DNA of 44,497 bases from an uncultured Myxococcales bacterium (GCA_903847405.1 CAINDP010000021.1:1-44497); one strand, 5' to 3'; counted from the stretch's first letter, positions 1-8,046 are shown. The notes: generated by a model from the sequence alone, not told the origin. Made by a program: numbers and translations.

Positions 1-1
1 C

Positions 2-436
2 GAAGGGGCGGCGCCGCACGTCCACGACATCGGCGACAACCCCTCCACATCGCACCATGCCGTCGCCGATGCCGTGGTGTCGGCCGTGGCGCCGGGCTTC
101 CTGGCGATCCTGGCCCCGTGGAAGGTCGGCGCGGCCGACGGATCCCGGGACGCGCCCCTGGTGCTGACGAACCTCGCATCCGGCGGCGGCAGCGCGGCCT
201 GGACCGTGGCGGGCGTACACGGAACCGACGTCGTATGGCTGCGGGCTCCCGACGGTCCGGCGACGCTGGACCTGCCCGGGGGCAGGCAGATCAGGACCGA
301 CGCCGCGCTGGTCATCGTCAACCTCGACGACGGCCTGCTGGTGTACCGGGGCGGGACCGGCGTGACCTGGGACGGCACGCTGCACACTGCCCCGACCGCC
401 GCCGACGGCCTCTGCATCGCGAGCCCCGGGCCCTAG
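2..436 (+). CDS. C-terminal part of an unidentified protein (5' end outside window)
   Basis: The reading frame is open from base 2 to the TAG at 434-436, so the gene starts upstream of the window and only its last 144 residues are seen. Early visible residues include EGAAPHVHDIGDNPSTSHH; the rest is Gly/Ala/Thr/Val-rich with alternating short hydrophobic stretches (LVLTNL, AAWTVAG, VVWLRAP, ALVIVNL, LLVYRGG). This pattern suggests an all-beta C-terminal domain, loosely like the beta-sandwich at the end of heparinase II/III-type proteins. That resemblance is weak and I do not assign a function. There is no transmembrane segment. A 104-base gap separates it from the histidine kinase gene downstream. 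Confidence 0.6.
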   Translation, partial: EGAAPHVHDIGDNPSTSHHAVADAVVSAVAPGFLAILAPWKVGAADGSRDAPLVLTNLASGGGSAAWTVAGVHGTDVVWLRAPDGPATLDLPGGRQIRTDAALVIVNLDDGLLVYRGGTGVTWDGTLHTAPTAADGLCIASPGP

Positions 437-540
437 GAACAGCCTCTGGGCACCAGGAACACTTCGCTTGCAACCGTCTGGGAACGTCCGATGATCTCCT
501 CTGAAGATGAACGCACTGCTGGGCTTCCCGGGGAGAAACC

Positions 541-1971
541 GTGGCAAAGGACGCATCCTCGCCTCCCGCCCCGACGACCGCGGCCCCGGCCGGCGCGGCA
601 TTGGAGTCCTTTTCCAAGCGACTCGCCTACACCGCCCCCAGTCGACTGGGAACGAAACTCGTCCAGGAATTGCAGGACCTGACACGCGCCGACACCGTTG
701 TCCTGCTGGCGGAAGAGTTGGACCCGAAGGGACGCAGGCTGATCGACGTTTCGGCCGACCAGACCGGAGCACCGCTTTCGCCCGGCGAACTGGAAGAAAT
801 CCGCCGAACCCTCACCAGCGAGCCCCTGCCCCGCCGACCCGAGGAGTTCCCGCCGGAACACCCCTTGCTGCCGGCGCTGTCACGCCTGGGCATCGCGGCC
901 CCGCTGTGCATCCCGCTGCGGGTGGAAGAGGACCTGCCGGACGCGGTCCTGCTGCTGAACCTCCCGGATCCGGACCGGGTCGATGACGCGGAACAGATCA
1001 TCGCTCCTCTTTCGCCCGTGATGGATCTGGCGTTGAAGCATGTGGTCGCCCACGTCCGAATCGAAAGGCAGGGGCGCGAACTGGAATCCTACTCGCGCGA
1101 CCAGGAACGCCTGATCGACGAACGCACCGCCGAACTGAAGACCGCGAACCAGTCGCTGGCCGCTTCCTATCGTGACGTCCTGGGCCTGAAGGAAGAGGCC
1201 GTCCAGGCCCGACACCGCGCCGAGCAGGACGCGGCCCTGCTGCTGCAGAGTTCCCGGGAACTGGCGGAAAAGAACGCGGAACTGGAACGCCTCCTGTACA
1301 CGGTTTCCCATGACCTGAAGGGGCCCGTGGTCACGATCCGGACCTTCCTGGGCTTTCTGGCGCGGGACACCGCGGCCGCCGACGTCGAGCAGATCGAACA
1401 GGACCTCGGCTTCATTTCCAGGGCCGCGGACACGCTGGCGCAACGCGTCCTGGCCGTGCTGGAACTGTCCCGGGTCGGCAGGGTGGTCCTCCCCCCGACC
1501 CGGGTCACCGTGCGGGAACTGGCGGAGGAAGCCCTCGCAGCAGTGGCCGGTATCGTCACAGCGCGCGGGATTCAGATCGACCTGTCCGTCCCCGATCTTA
1601 CGCTGACCGGCGACCGGGTCGTGCTGGCGGAAATCTGGCTGAACCTGGTCGAGAACGCCGTGAAGTTCATGGGCGAACAGAAGGCGCCGCGCATCCGGAT
1701 CGCCGCCGAGCCGCGGGACGGCGAGATCGTGTTCTTCGTGCACGACAACGGGATCGGCATCACGCCCAGTTTTCTGCCCAAGGTATTCGACCTGTTCCAC
1801 AAGTTCGACCCGAAGGCCGAGGGCACCGGCGCCGGACTGGCCATCGTCAAGCGGATCGTGGAGTCCTGCCGGGGCCGCATCTGGGTGGAGTCCCCGGGAC
1901 TGGAGCAGGGCTCACGTTTCTGCTTCACCCTGCCCGCATCGCTGGACGAACCCTCGGTGGATGCGGGGTAG
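541..1971 (+). CDS. Cytoplasmic GAF-like sensor histidine kinase
   Basis: This 476-residue protein reads as a soluble sensor kinase. Residues of about 20-180 form a GAF-like sensory region (PLCIPLRVEE, AVLLLNLPDP). About 180-250 is a charged coiled coil (ERQGRELESYSRDQERL). The dimerisation/phosphoacceptor helix follows with H257 in VSHDLKGP. The C-terminal HATPase domain shows the N box (NLVENAVKFM), G1 (DNGIGI) and G2 (GTGAGLAI). The FHKF segment resembles phytochrome-type kinases. No signal peptide or membrane helix is visible, so the signal is probably intracellular. The GTG start at 541 is preceded by GGGGAGA. No response regulator is adjacent, so the partner is unknown. The kinase family is clear; the signal is not. 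Confidence 0.9.
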   Translation: MAKDASSPPAPTTAAPAGAALESFSKRLAYTAPSRLGTKLVQELQDLTRADTVVLLAEELDPKGRRLIDVSADQTGAPLSPGELEEIRRTLTSEPLPRRPEEFPPEHPLLPALSRLGIAAPLCIPLRVEEDLPDAVLLLNLPDPDRVDDAEQIIAPLSPVMDLALKHVVAHVRIERQGRELESYSRDQERLIDERTAELKTANQSLAASYRDVLGLKEEAVQARHRAEQDAALLLQSSRELAEKNAELERLLYTVSHDLKGPVVTIRTFLGFLARDTAAADVEQIEQDLGFISRAADTLAQRVLAVLELSRVGRVVLPPTRVTVRELAEEALAAVAGIVTARGIQIDLSVPDLTLTGDRVVLAEIWLNLVENAVKFMGEQKAPRIRIAAEPRDGEIVFFVHDNGIGITPSFLPKVFDLFHKFDPKAEGTGAGLAIVKRIVESCRGRIWVESPGLEQGSRFCFTLPASLDEPSVDAG

Positions 1972-2037
1972 GCCCACCGGCCAAGGGTCCCAGGGCACCA
2001 CGCGCGGTGTGTGCTGGCTGCTGCATGTGGAAGGAAG

Positions 2038-2110
2038 TGCCCAGGGACGGAATTGAACCGCCGACACGCGGATTTTCAATCCGCTGCTCTACCAACTGAG
2101 CTACCTGGGC
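2038..2110 (-). tRNA. tRNA-Phe (anticodon GAA)
   Basis: The minus strand folds into a 73-base tRNA: acceptor GCCCAGG pairs with CCTGGGC, the D arm is AGCTCAGTTGGTAGAGC, the anticodon stem GCGGA/TCCGC encloses loop TTGAAAA (anticodon GAA), and the T arm carries GGTTCAATTCC. The discriminator base is A. The 3' CCA is not encoded. A sigma70-type promoter lies just upstream. Confidence 0.97.
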
Positions 2111-2128
2111 GTTGGTCAAAGGCGGGAT

Positions 2129-2158
2129 TTTTTACCCCAAGGAGCGCCCGGGTGTCAA
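2129..2158 (-). promoter_or_regulatory. sigma70-type promoter of tRNA-Phe
   Basis: On the minus strand a perfect -35 TTGACA (2158-2153) is followed by an 18-base spacer and -10 TAAAAA (2134-2129). The -10 ends 18 bases before the tRNA 5' end, which suits a short 5' leader. Confidence 0.7.
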
Positions 2159-2160
2159 GA

Positions 2161-2184
2161 ACGGAATTCCTGGGTCCCAGGAAT
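2161..2184. repeat. Short palindrome (ATTCCTGGG T CCCAGGAAT) with a partial copy at 24140
   Basis: Bases 2165-2183 form a perfect 9+1+9 palindrome lying between the tRNA-Phe and tRNA-Pro promoters. The 15 bases at 2161-2175 recur exactly at 24140-24154, upstream of vapBC, where the second arm of the palindrome is not kept. It may be a small dispersed repeat; function unknown. Confidence 0.4.
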
Positions 2185-2262
2185 CAGGGCCCGCGCGGCC
2201 CCCGAATTTCACGCCGACAGGCCCCGGATCGGCCCGCCCCGCACCTCCCGCCGGGTCCCTCC

Positions 2263-2291
2263 TTGTCCGCACCGCCCCGGGCAGGTAGAAT
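2263..2291 (+). promoter_or_regulatory. sigma70-type promoter of tRNA-Pro
   Basis: -35 TTGTCC (2263-2268), a 17-base spacer and -10 TAGAAT (2286-2291). The predicted transcription start near 2298 is about 12 bases before the tRNA-Pro 5' end. Confidence 0.7.
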
Positions 2292-2309
2292 CGCGGCGCT
2301 TTGAACCCC

Positions 2310-2383
2310 CGGGGAGTAGCGCAGCCTGGTAGCGCACCTGCTTTGGGAGCAGGACGTCGTCAGTTCGAATCTGATCTCCCCGA
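2310..2383 (+). tRNA. tRNA-Pro (anticodon TGG)
   Basis: 74-base cloverleaf: acceptor CGGGGAG pairs with CTCCCCG, D arm AGCGCAGCCTGGTAGCGC, anticodon stem CCTGC/GCAGG around loop TTTGGGA (anticodon TGG), and T arm with AGTTCGAATCT. The discriminator is A and the CCA end is not encoded. Confidence 0.97.
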
Positions 2384-2525
2384 CCTGTTCTTCCACGACT
2401 TCTGCGATAACAGCCGCCGCCGGATTGCCCCATGGCACCGTCCGTGTCCACAACCCCATCTTCGCCAGGTCCTGTGCTATTCTTTTCCAGGGTCAGGTCA
2501 TCAGAGGCAATCCGGGAGTCGGTCC

Positions 2526-2825
2526 ATGACGTTGCGGACGGACGAGGTTCTGGGCATTCTTGGGGCACACGGACCGGAACTGCGGCGATTGGGTGCCACG
2601 CGTCTGGGCCTGTTCGGATCCACCGTGCGCGGGGATGCCCGGGAGGACAGCGACCTCGACTTCCTGGTGGAACTGGACCGGAAGACGTTCGACTCGTACA
2701 TGGACCTGAAGGTGTTCCTGGAAGACCTGTTCCATCGACCGATCGACCTGGTGCTGTCCGACGCGCTGAAACCCCGTCTTCGAGCCTCCATCCTCTCCGA
2801 GGTCCGGTATGTCCCGGGACTGTAG
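2526..2825 (+). CDS. MNT-type minimal nucleotidyltransferase
   Basis: A 99-residue protein of the minimal nucleotidyltransferase (MNT) family. The pol-beta-like signature is intact: LGLFGSTVRG gives the GS-R-G motif and DSDLDFLVEL supplies the two metal-binding aspartates. Family members usually act as antitoxins that modify a HEPN toxin by AMP transfer, or remain uncharacterised. Here no HEPN partner is visible: upstream is tRNA-Pro and the next gene is a metal transporter about 160 bases downstream. The ATG at 2526 has only a weak ribosome binding site. It is either an orphan antitoxin-like gene, the remnant of a TA pair, or a stand-alone nucleotidyltransferase. Family is confident; role is not. 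Confidence 0.85.
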   Translation: MTLRTDEVLGILGAHGPELRRLGATRLGLFGSTVRGDAREDSDLDFLVELDRKTFDSYMDLKVFLEDLFHRPIDLVLSDALKPRLRASILSEVRYVPGL

Positions 2826-2983
2826 AGTCTGGCTGGACGATGCCCGCGGGCCAGGCTAGACATGGTTGTGTCGAGACTGCTTCTCCGACCGAAACCCGTC
2901 ACCTGCCACCCTTTCCGCACCTGCGAGGTGGGCGAACCCCCCATAACCGGCTAGAATCTGTCCGGGTCACGCGGGATTCGCCC

Positions 2984-3901
2984 TTGGGCCATGCGCACGA
3001 TCACCACGACCATCGGGAAGGCGGCCCCGGGCACGGGCGCGACTCCCACGCCGCACGCCGCCTGGGCGCGACCCTCGTCCTGATGCTGCTGTACATGGGT
3101 GTGGAGGTCGCGGGCGGGATCTGGACCGGGTCCCTGGCCCTGCTGTCCGACGCGGGCCACATGATGTCCGACGTGGCCGCCCTGGGGCTGTCGATGGTGG
3201 CACTGTGGGTCGCCCAGCGCCCACCGACGCCCCGGCGATCCTTCGGGTACTACCGGGCCGAAATCCTCGCCGCACTGGTGAACGCGGCCGCCCTGTTCGC
3301 CGTGGCGGCCCTGGTGCTGATCGAGGCGGTGGAGCGCCTGCAGGCGCCACCGGACGTCCGGGGCGGCCCGATGCTGATCATCGCCGCGGGCGGCCTGGTC
3401 ATCAACCTGGCGGGCCTGGCCCTGCTGCACGGCATCCGGACCCAGAACCTGAACGTCCGCGGCGCCTTTCTGCACATGGTGGGCGACACGCTGGGCAGCC
3501 TGGGAGCCATCGCCTCGGGCATCGCGATCCTGGGCCCCGGCTGGACCTGGGCCGACCCCGTGGCCTCGATCGTCATCGCCGTCCTGATCGTCGTGTCGGC
3601 ATGGCGTCTGCTGAAGGAAGCCCTGGCCGTCCTGATGGAGGGCGCCCCGGCGCACCTGGATCCGGACCGCCTGCAGTCCGCGGTCCTGGCGATACCCGGC
3701 GTCTGCAGCGTCCACGATCTGCACGTCTGGACGATCGGCAGCGGCCTGGAAAGCCTGTCCTGCCACGTCGTCGCCGACCCCGCCCGCCCCTACGGCGACC
3801 TGCTGCACGACATCCAGACGGTGGTCGCGACGTTCCACATCAGCCACGTCACCATCCAGGTCGAACCGGGCGATTGCGGCATCGATTGTCTGAAGGGTTG
3901 A
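2984..3901 (+). CDS. Cation diffusion facilitator (Zn/Co/Cd efflux, CzcD/ZitB type)
   Basis: An inner-membrane metal/proton antiporter of the CDF family, 305 residues from a TTG at 2984. A His-rich N-terminus (GHAHDHHDHREGGPGHGRD) is typical of zinc exporters. Six membrane helices follow. The transport-site pairs are present: H59 and D63 in TM2 (SDAGHMMSD) and H164 and D168 in TM5 (HMVGDTLGS). The C-terminal cytoplasmic domain contains HDLHVWTIGSGLESLSCH, as in ZitB/CzcD. The start is uncertain: no ATG lies in frame, but TTG immediately before the His-rich stretch gives the family's usual length. A TAGAAT -10-like box sits at 2952-2957. It converges with the activator gene of the next operon across 24 bases. 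Confidence 0.93.
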   Translation: MGHAHDHHDHREGGPGHGRDSHAARRLGATLVLMLLYMGVEVAGGIWTGSLALLSDAGHMMSDVAALGLSMVALWVAQRPPTPRRSFGYYRAEILAALVNAAALFAVAALVLIEAVERLQAPPDVRGGPMLIIAAGGLVINLAGLALLHGIRTQNLNVRGAFLHMVGDTLGSLGAIASGIAILGPGWTWADPVASIVIAVLIVVSAWRLLKEALAVLMEGAPAHLDPDRLQSAVLAIPGVCSVHDLHVWTIGSGLESLSCHVVADPARPYGDLLHDIQTVVATFHISHVTIQVEPGDCGIDCLKG

Positions 3902-3925
3902 AGCGAATCGGTTCGCGGAAGGGGA

Positions 3926-4702
3926 TCAGACCGCCGCGGCCGCGACGTCGGCCGCCACGCGCCGCGCGCACAGCAGGGCCGCGCCGGTGGCCGTGACGAA
4001 CTGGGGCGCGGCAGGCACGGCGACGGGGACGCCCAGGGCGTTGGACAGGGCACGAACGACCGCCTGGGAATACATGGTCCCGCCGGTGGCCACAACGGGG
4101 GCCTTCACCCCCACCTGGCGCCCCAGGGACGCCACCCGCCCGCACACCGACGTCAGGACGCCCTTCAGGATCCGCGCAGGCGGGTGACGCGCCGACAGCA
4201 GGCCGACGACCTCGGACTCGGCGAACACGGTGCAGGTGCTGGTCACCGGCAGGGGCTCGACCTCGTCGCATGCCACGGCGTCGAACTCCTCGAACGGAAT
4301 GTGCAGGACGCGGCTCATGACCTCCAGGAACCGTCCGGTTCCCGCGGCGCACCGATCGTTCATCGCGAAATCGACGACTTTTCCCGCCTCCACCCGCACG
4401 ACCTTGCTGTCCTGCCCGCCGATGTCCACCACGGTCGCCGCGACGGGCGCCACGAAACCCACGCCTGCCGCCAGGGCGGTGATCTCGCTGACCTGGGCCA
4501 GGCGGGCTTCGTACAGGGCGCGTCCGTAGCCGGTGGTCAGGACCGGGATCCCTTCCGCACCGCACTCCCGCAACGCACGCTCGGCCGCGACGCGCATGTC
4601 CGGCATGGACGGCACGACGACGCTGGCGATGACCCGCCCGTCTTCCATCATCACGCACTTGGTGGCGGTGGAGCCGATGTCCAGGCCGGCAACGCGGGTC
4701 AT
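3926..4702 (-). CDS. 2-hydroxyacyl-CoA dehydratase activator ATPase (BadF/BadG/BcrA/HgdC family)
   Basis: A 258-residue ASKHA-fold ATPase, the normal length for HgdC-type activators. These dimers hold one [4Fe-4S] cluster and use ATP hydrolysis to push an electron into the dehydratase. Visible motifs: GLDIGSTATK (phosphate 1), VDIGGQDSKV (phosphate 2), NDRCAAGTGRFLEVM and STCTVFAESE. The two cluster cysteines are C118 and C157; their 39-residue spacing equals that of C127/C166 in the Acidaminococcus protein. Its ATG overlaps the stop of the upstream dehydratase subunit (ATGA at 4699-4702), so the two are translationally coupled. There is only one activator gene, unlike BcrA/BcrD of benzoyl-CoA reductase, which favours a dehydratase-type function. 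Confidence 0.92.
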   Translation of the reverse strand: MTRVAGLDIGSTATKCVMMEDGRVIASVVVPSMPDMRVAAERALRECGAEGIPVLTTGYGRALYEARLAQVSEITALAAGVGFVAPVAATVVDIGGQDSKVVRVEAGKVVDFAMNDRCAAGTGRFLEVMSRVLHIPFEEFDAVACDEVEPLPVTSTCTVFAESEVVGLLSARHPPARILKGVLTSVCGRVASLGRQVGVKAPVVATGGTMYSQAVVRALSNALGVPVAVPAAPQFVTATGAALLCARRVAADVAAAAV

Positions 4703-5898
4703 CCGGATGCCCCCAGGGTTTCGAAGAACGGCACCAGGCGCTGCTGGAGGTGCTCGAACGACACCGACCGGGGATCGGCCATGTCCGCCTCCACCACGAC
4801 GCCCGTGGCGCCGGTGGCCGACGACACGGCCGTCTTGACGCCGAACTGGCCCAGCGAATAGCGCTTGCACGAACGGTTCGAGTGCAGGACGAAGCCGGTG
4901 GCGTCGAACTTCCGCACCATGTTCGACAGGACCTTCACCCGGTGGGCCGCGCCGTGGTTCAGGATGATGTCGGTGTACACCTTGGCCAGGCTGGTGAAGG
5001 GATCCTCCGGCTCCAGGTGCTCGACGGTCCAGGCGCTGGTGTACGTGTCGCCCACCAGGGACACGTGGTACTGCTCGAACAATTTCTTCAACTGCTTGTG
5101 CACGGGCCAGATCGCGATGTTGTCCCAGACCACCCGGGCGCGCTCGTCGGGAACGGAGGAAATGCCCGCCTTCATGCGCTCCCGCACCTCGTCCCGGAGG
5201 GCCCGGTAGTAGGAAATGCAGCGCCGCGTGCCGCGCATCGACACGATCGGGGCCATGTGGACGAAGGCGTCGAACGACGTGAAGGGCGCCGGGCGCTCGG
5301 CCGCCATCGCCAGGACCTCGGCCCACAACTCCAGCGCATCCCGGGACCGCAGCACCACCTTCGACAGGCGGTCTTCCGTCACGCGCCGGCCGCCCAGGCG
5401 GGCCACCTCGGCCGCGATGTGGACCAACTGCTCGCGGACGTAGGCCACGTCGGCCTCGGTCGGCGCGGCGTCGTTGAAGGGCGTGTCCAGGAACAGCAGC
5501 GGCACGTTGAACCGTTCGGCGGTGACCCGGAACCAGTTCTGGACGGTCCCGCAGATGTTGTTCGACACCAGGATGACGTCCGGCGGGACCAGGTGGCCCA
5601 GGGGCGTGCGGCCGCTGATCTGGCTGCCCACGTCCACGCGGAAGTAGCTGCACAGGTCGCGGGAATACCCTTCGGCCTCGGTCTGCTCGGCCAGGTCCTG
5701 GGACATGCCGCGCGCCGCGCAGATGGCCGCGTGGTTTTCGGGATAGAACGGAATGAAGCCCGCCGCCAGCACGATTTCGACCGGCGAGCCGGACGTCACC
5801 CAGGCGACCGGGCGCCCGATCTTCGACCCGAAACGGGTCCACAGCACCTGGTTGCGGATGGTGGTCTGCAGGCGCTTGTTCGCACGCAGTTTGATCAC
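4699..5898 (-). CDS. 2-hydroxyacyl-CoA dehydratase / benzoyl-CoA reductase-type subunit (HgdA/HgdB-like)
   Basis: 399 residues from a GTG at 5898. The sequence follows the 2-hydroxyacyl-CoA dehydratase family: AAGFIPFYPENHAAIC, GYSRDLCSYFR, SNNICGTVQNWF, LLFLDTPFND, and the C-terminal HSNRSCKRYSLGQ. The conserved cysteines in these blocks would bind a [4Fe-4S] cluster. Such enzymes remove water from (R)-2-hydroxyacyl-CoA through a ketyl radical, or reduce aromatic CoA thioesters, in anoxic amino-acid or aromatic catabolism. It overlaps both neighbours by 4 bases (GTGA upstream, ATGA downstream), so three genes form one coupled unit. The substrate cannot be read from the sequence. Confidence 0.9.
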   Translation of the reverse strand: MIKLRANKRLQTTIRNQVLWTRFGSKIGRPVAWVTSGSPVEIVLAAGFIPFYPENHAAICAARGMSQDLAEQTEAEGYSRDLCSYFRVDVGSQISGRTPLGHLVPPDVILVSNNICGTVQNWFRVTAERFNVPLLFLDTPFNDAAPTEADVAYVREQLVHIAAEVARLGGRRVTEDRLSKVVLRSRDALELWAEVLAMAAERPAPFTSFDAFVHMAPIVSMRGTRRCISYYRALRDEVRERMKAGISSVPDERARVVWDNIAIWPVHKQLKKLFEQYHVSLVGDTYTSAWTVEHLEPEDPFTSLAKVYTDIILNHGAAHRVKVLSNMVRKFDATGFVLHSNRSCKRYSLGQFGVKTAVSSATGATGVVVEADMADPRSVSFEHLQQRLVPFFETLGASG

Positions 5899-6998
5899 GG
5901 TAGCGCCTCCAGCAGGGTCTGGACCCGCGTCCGATCGCCCCCCGTCATCGTAATCTGGCGATCCACCTCCAGCACCAGGGAGGGGATGCCGACCTCCTTC
6001 AGGGCGGCCACCAGGGACGGCGCCTCGAAGGCGCTGGGATCGCAGAACTTGTAGTGCAGCAGGATCGCGGCCTTCACCCCGGCCTCCCGCGCCCGCGCCG
6101 CGACGCCCCGGGGACGTCCCGACACGAACCGCTCGGGGCTGTGGACCGGTCGGTGCATCAGGCTTTCGGCGATGGCCTTCAGCCGGTTCGGCGGGTCCCG
6201 GCGCACCCGGCGCCCCGCATCGCGCGTGCCGGTGTTCGTGTCGTCCGAAACGATGGCGGCGCCCAGGGATTCCAGGTCGCGAATCCACTGGACGGAGGGG
6301 ACCAGTTCACCCGACAGCAGGATCGGGATGCCGTCCGTGCCGGTCGGCGCGGCATCGGCAGGAAAGACCTCGTCGCACAGCGCCAGGAAGGCCCGGGGCG
6401 CCATCACCTGGGCGGCGATGGCCGCGGCGTAGGCCCGGGACGCCGGAATGTCGCGGGTCGGCAGGCGGCCGAACAGGTTGCCCACGCGGACGCGCACGGC
6501 CTCCCGGTCGACCACGGCCGTTTCCAGGACCCCCAGGTCCAGCGGACGCCCCAGGATCGCCTCGGTTTCCCGGCAGAGGTCCAGCAGGGCCAGCGTGGCG
6601 TGGCGATCCGCCGCCTCGGACTCCACCGCGATGGGAAGGCGCAACGACACGACCGGAAGGGACGGCATCGCGGCGTTCAGGATGCCCGGAACCGTCGTCA
6701 CCGCATCGCAACCGCTGGTCGAGCCCACCAGCCCGATCGGCAGGTCGGCCTGGAGCAGTGTCTCCAGCATCGACCGCACCGGCGCGCAGGCGAAGGCCTG
6801 CAGGACGCCGTCGGCCTGGGGATACCCGTCCATGGGTCGCGGGAGCATGCGCACGCCCGCCAGTCCGAAGGCGTCGAACACCTCCAGGGGGAAGTACGAG
6901 GACAGCCCCAGGCCGAGGGCTCGTCCCTCCAGCGCCGCCCGGGACCTTGCCTCGGCAATCGGGTCGTCCGCCACCGCATCCAGCCGATCTGCCACCAT
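5895..6998 (-). CDS. 2-hydroxyacyl-CoA dehydratase-type subunit, first gene of the operon
   Basis: 367 residues, the second dehydratase-family subunit and the promoter-proximal gene. Typical family blocks are present: AFACAPVRSML, VGSTSGCDAV, and the signature HYKFCDPSAFEAP near the C-terminus, each with a likely cluster-binding cysteine. The ATG at 6998 has a strong GGAGGAGG site 6 bases upstream. Two different subunits plus one activator match HgdAB/C-type systems rather than the one-subunit double-cubane proteins. No CoA-transferase, acyl-CoA dehydrogenase or electron-transfer flavoprotein is adjacent, so the pathway is not evident from context. Confidence 0.9.
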   Translation of the reverse strand: MVADRLDAVADDPIAEARSRAALEGRALGLGLSSYFPLEVFDAFGLAGVRMLPRPMDGYPQADGVLQAFACAPVRSMLETLLQADLPIGLVGSTSGCDAVTTVPGILNAAMPSLPVVSLRLPIAVESEAADRHATLALLDLCRETEAILGRPLDLGVLETAVVDREAVRVRVGNLFGRLPTRDIPASRAYAAAIAAQVMAPRAFLALCDEVFPADAAPTGTDGIPILLSGELVPSVQWIRDLESLGAAIVSDDTNTGTRDAGRRVRRDPPNRLKAIAESLMHRPVHSPERFVSGRPRGVAARAREAGVKAAILLHYKFCDPSAFEAPSLVAALKEVGIPSLVLEVDRQITMTGGDRTRVQTLLEALP

Positions 6999-7019
6999 CC
7001 GGGCCTCCTCCGTCCGGGT

Positions 7020-7047
7020 AGTATGACACCCGATCCGGCACGGTCAA
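7020..7047 (-). promoter_or_regulatory. Candidate promoter of the dehydratase operon
   Basis: Minus strand: -35 TTGACC (7047-7042), a 16-base spacer, -10 CATACT (7025-7020). It lies 21 bases upstream of the ATG at 6998, leaving room for the GGAGGAGG site. Confidence 0.55.
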
Positions 7048-7147
7048 GCCGCGTCCGACCGCACCGCATCGCCCGCCGGATGCGCCACGGGGCGGCGTCG
7101 GAAGGGCCCGGGGCCCGCGGGTTCCGTTGCCGGATCGTCGGCGGCGC

Positions 7148-7176
7148 TTGACTTGCCGCCTCCGGCATCAAATAAT
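7148..7176 (+). promoter_or_regulatory. sigma70-type promoter of the DksA-family gene
   Basis: -35 TTGACT (7148-7153), a 17-base spacer, -10 AATAAT (7171-7176). The predicted start near 7183 lies about 57 bases before the GTG at 7240. It also shows that an in-frame ATG at 7153 is inside the promoter and cannot be the start. Confidence 0.65.
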
Positions 7177-7239
7177 GTCTGCTACGGCATAGGTGGCCGG
7201 CCGGTGCCCGTCACCGACCGTTGGAACAGGAGTTTGGCC

Positions 7240-8046
7240 GTGGCAAAGAAGACCCCGACACCTCCGGCTCCCGTTGTGGAGAAGCCGAAGGCACCGCCCG
7301 CGAAGGTCGCGGCGAAGAAGAGCGCACCCCCGCCGCCCCCCGCCGTGGAGGAGCCGAAGCTGCCGCCGGCGAAGGTTGCCGCAAAGGCCGCGCCGAAGGC
7401 CGCCCCGAAGGCTGCCCCGAAGGCTGCCCCGACGGCCGCCCCGAAGAAGGTCGCCCCCCCACCGCCCCCGGTGGTGGAAGTTCCGAAGCCGCCGGTTGCG
7501 AAGGTCGTCGCGAAGAAAGTCGCGCCCCCGCCGCCCCCGGACGATCTCGAGGACGATTCCGATTCCGATTCCGAGTCCGAAGCCGATCTCCCGCCCGTGA
7601 AGGTTCAGGCCAAGAAGACGGCGGCGGCCGGCGTCGACGACGAACTGAAGCGTCTGTCGCCTGCGGAAATCAAAGAATTCTGCGACATGCTCCAGGAAAA
7701 GCGGAAGTCGCTGATCGAGTCGGCCCGGGACACCCTGCTGTCCCAGGAGGACCTCGAAGTCCGTGCGCCGGACGAGGTCGATCAGGCCACGACGGAATAC
7801 GATCAGTCCTTCGAGTACCGGATGCGCGACCGGGAAAAGTTCCTGCTGCGCAAGATCGAAAAGGCCCTCGCGCGCATCGACGAGGGCGAGTACGACCTGT
7901 GCGAGGGCTGCGGGAACCCGATCGGGCGCAAGCGCCTGATGGCGCGCCCCGAAACCACGTACTGCATCGTCTGCAAGGAAGAGCAGGAGCGCCAGGAAAA
8001 GATGTTCCAGAAGAAGCGCCAGATGCGCGCCACACTGGAATTCTGA
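7240..8046 (+). CDS. DksA/TraR-family zinc-finger regulator with long Lys/Ala/Pro-rich N-terminus
   Basis: 268 residues, about twice the usual DksA length. Residues of about 1-120 are low complexity: repeated AKKxAPPPPP and APKAAPKAAPKAAP blocks, then an acidic patch DDSDSDSESEAD. The DksA core starts near residue 130 (LSPAEIKEFCDML). It keeps the coiled-coil tip motif DxxDxA as DEVDQA and the zinc finger C221-C224/C242-C245 (LCEGCGNP, TYCIVCKEE). DksA inserts into the RNA polymerase secondary channel and works with ppGpp at rRNA and stress promoters; the core suggests this role is possible here. The GTG at 7240 is chosen because AGGAG lies 7 bases upstream and the promoter ends at 7176. The basic Lys/Ala/Pro tail could bind nucleic acid; that is inference. 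Confidence 0.9.
   Translation: MAKKTPTPPAPVVEKPKAPPAKVAAKKSAPPPPPAVEEPKLPPAKVAAKAAPKAAPKAAPKAAPTAAPKKVAPPPPPVVEVPKPPVAKVVAKKVAPPPPPDDLEDDSDSDSESEADLPPVKVQAKKTAAAGVDDELKRLSPAEIKEFCDMLQEKRKSLIESARDTLLSQEDLEVRAPDEVDQATTEYDQSFEYRMRDREKFLLRKIEKALARIDEGEYDLCEGCGNPIGRKRLMARPETTYCIVCKEEQERQEKMFQKKRQMRATLEF

Noticed and set aside
3905-3918. Terminator between the metal transporter and the dehydratase activator
   Set aside because: GCGAA-TCGG-TTCGC gives only a 5-bp stem with no T-run; too weak to call.
7153-7239. Upstream ATG start for the DksA-family gene
   Set aside because: It falls inside the TTGACT-17-AATAAT promoter; the GTG at 7240 has AGGAG at the right distance.
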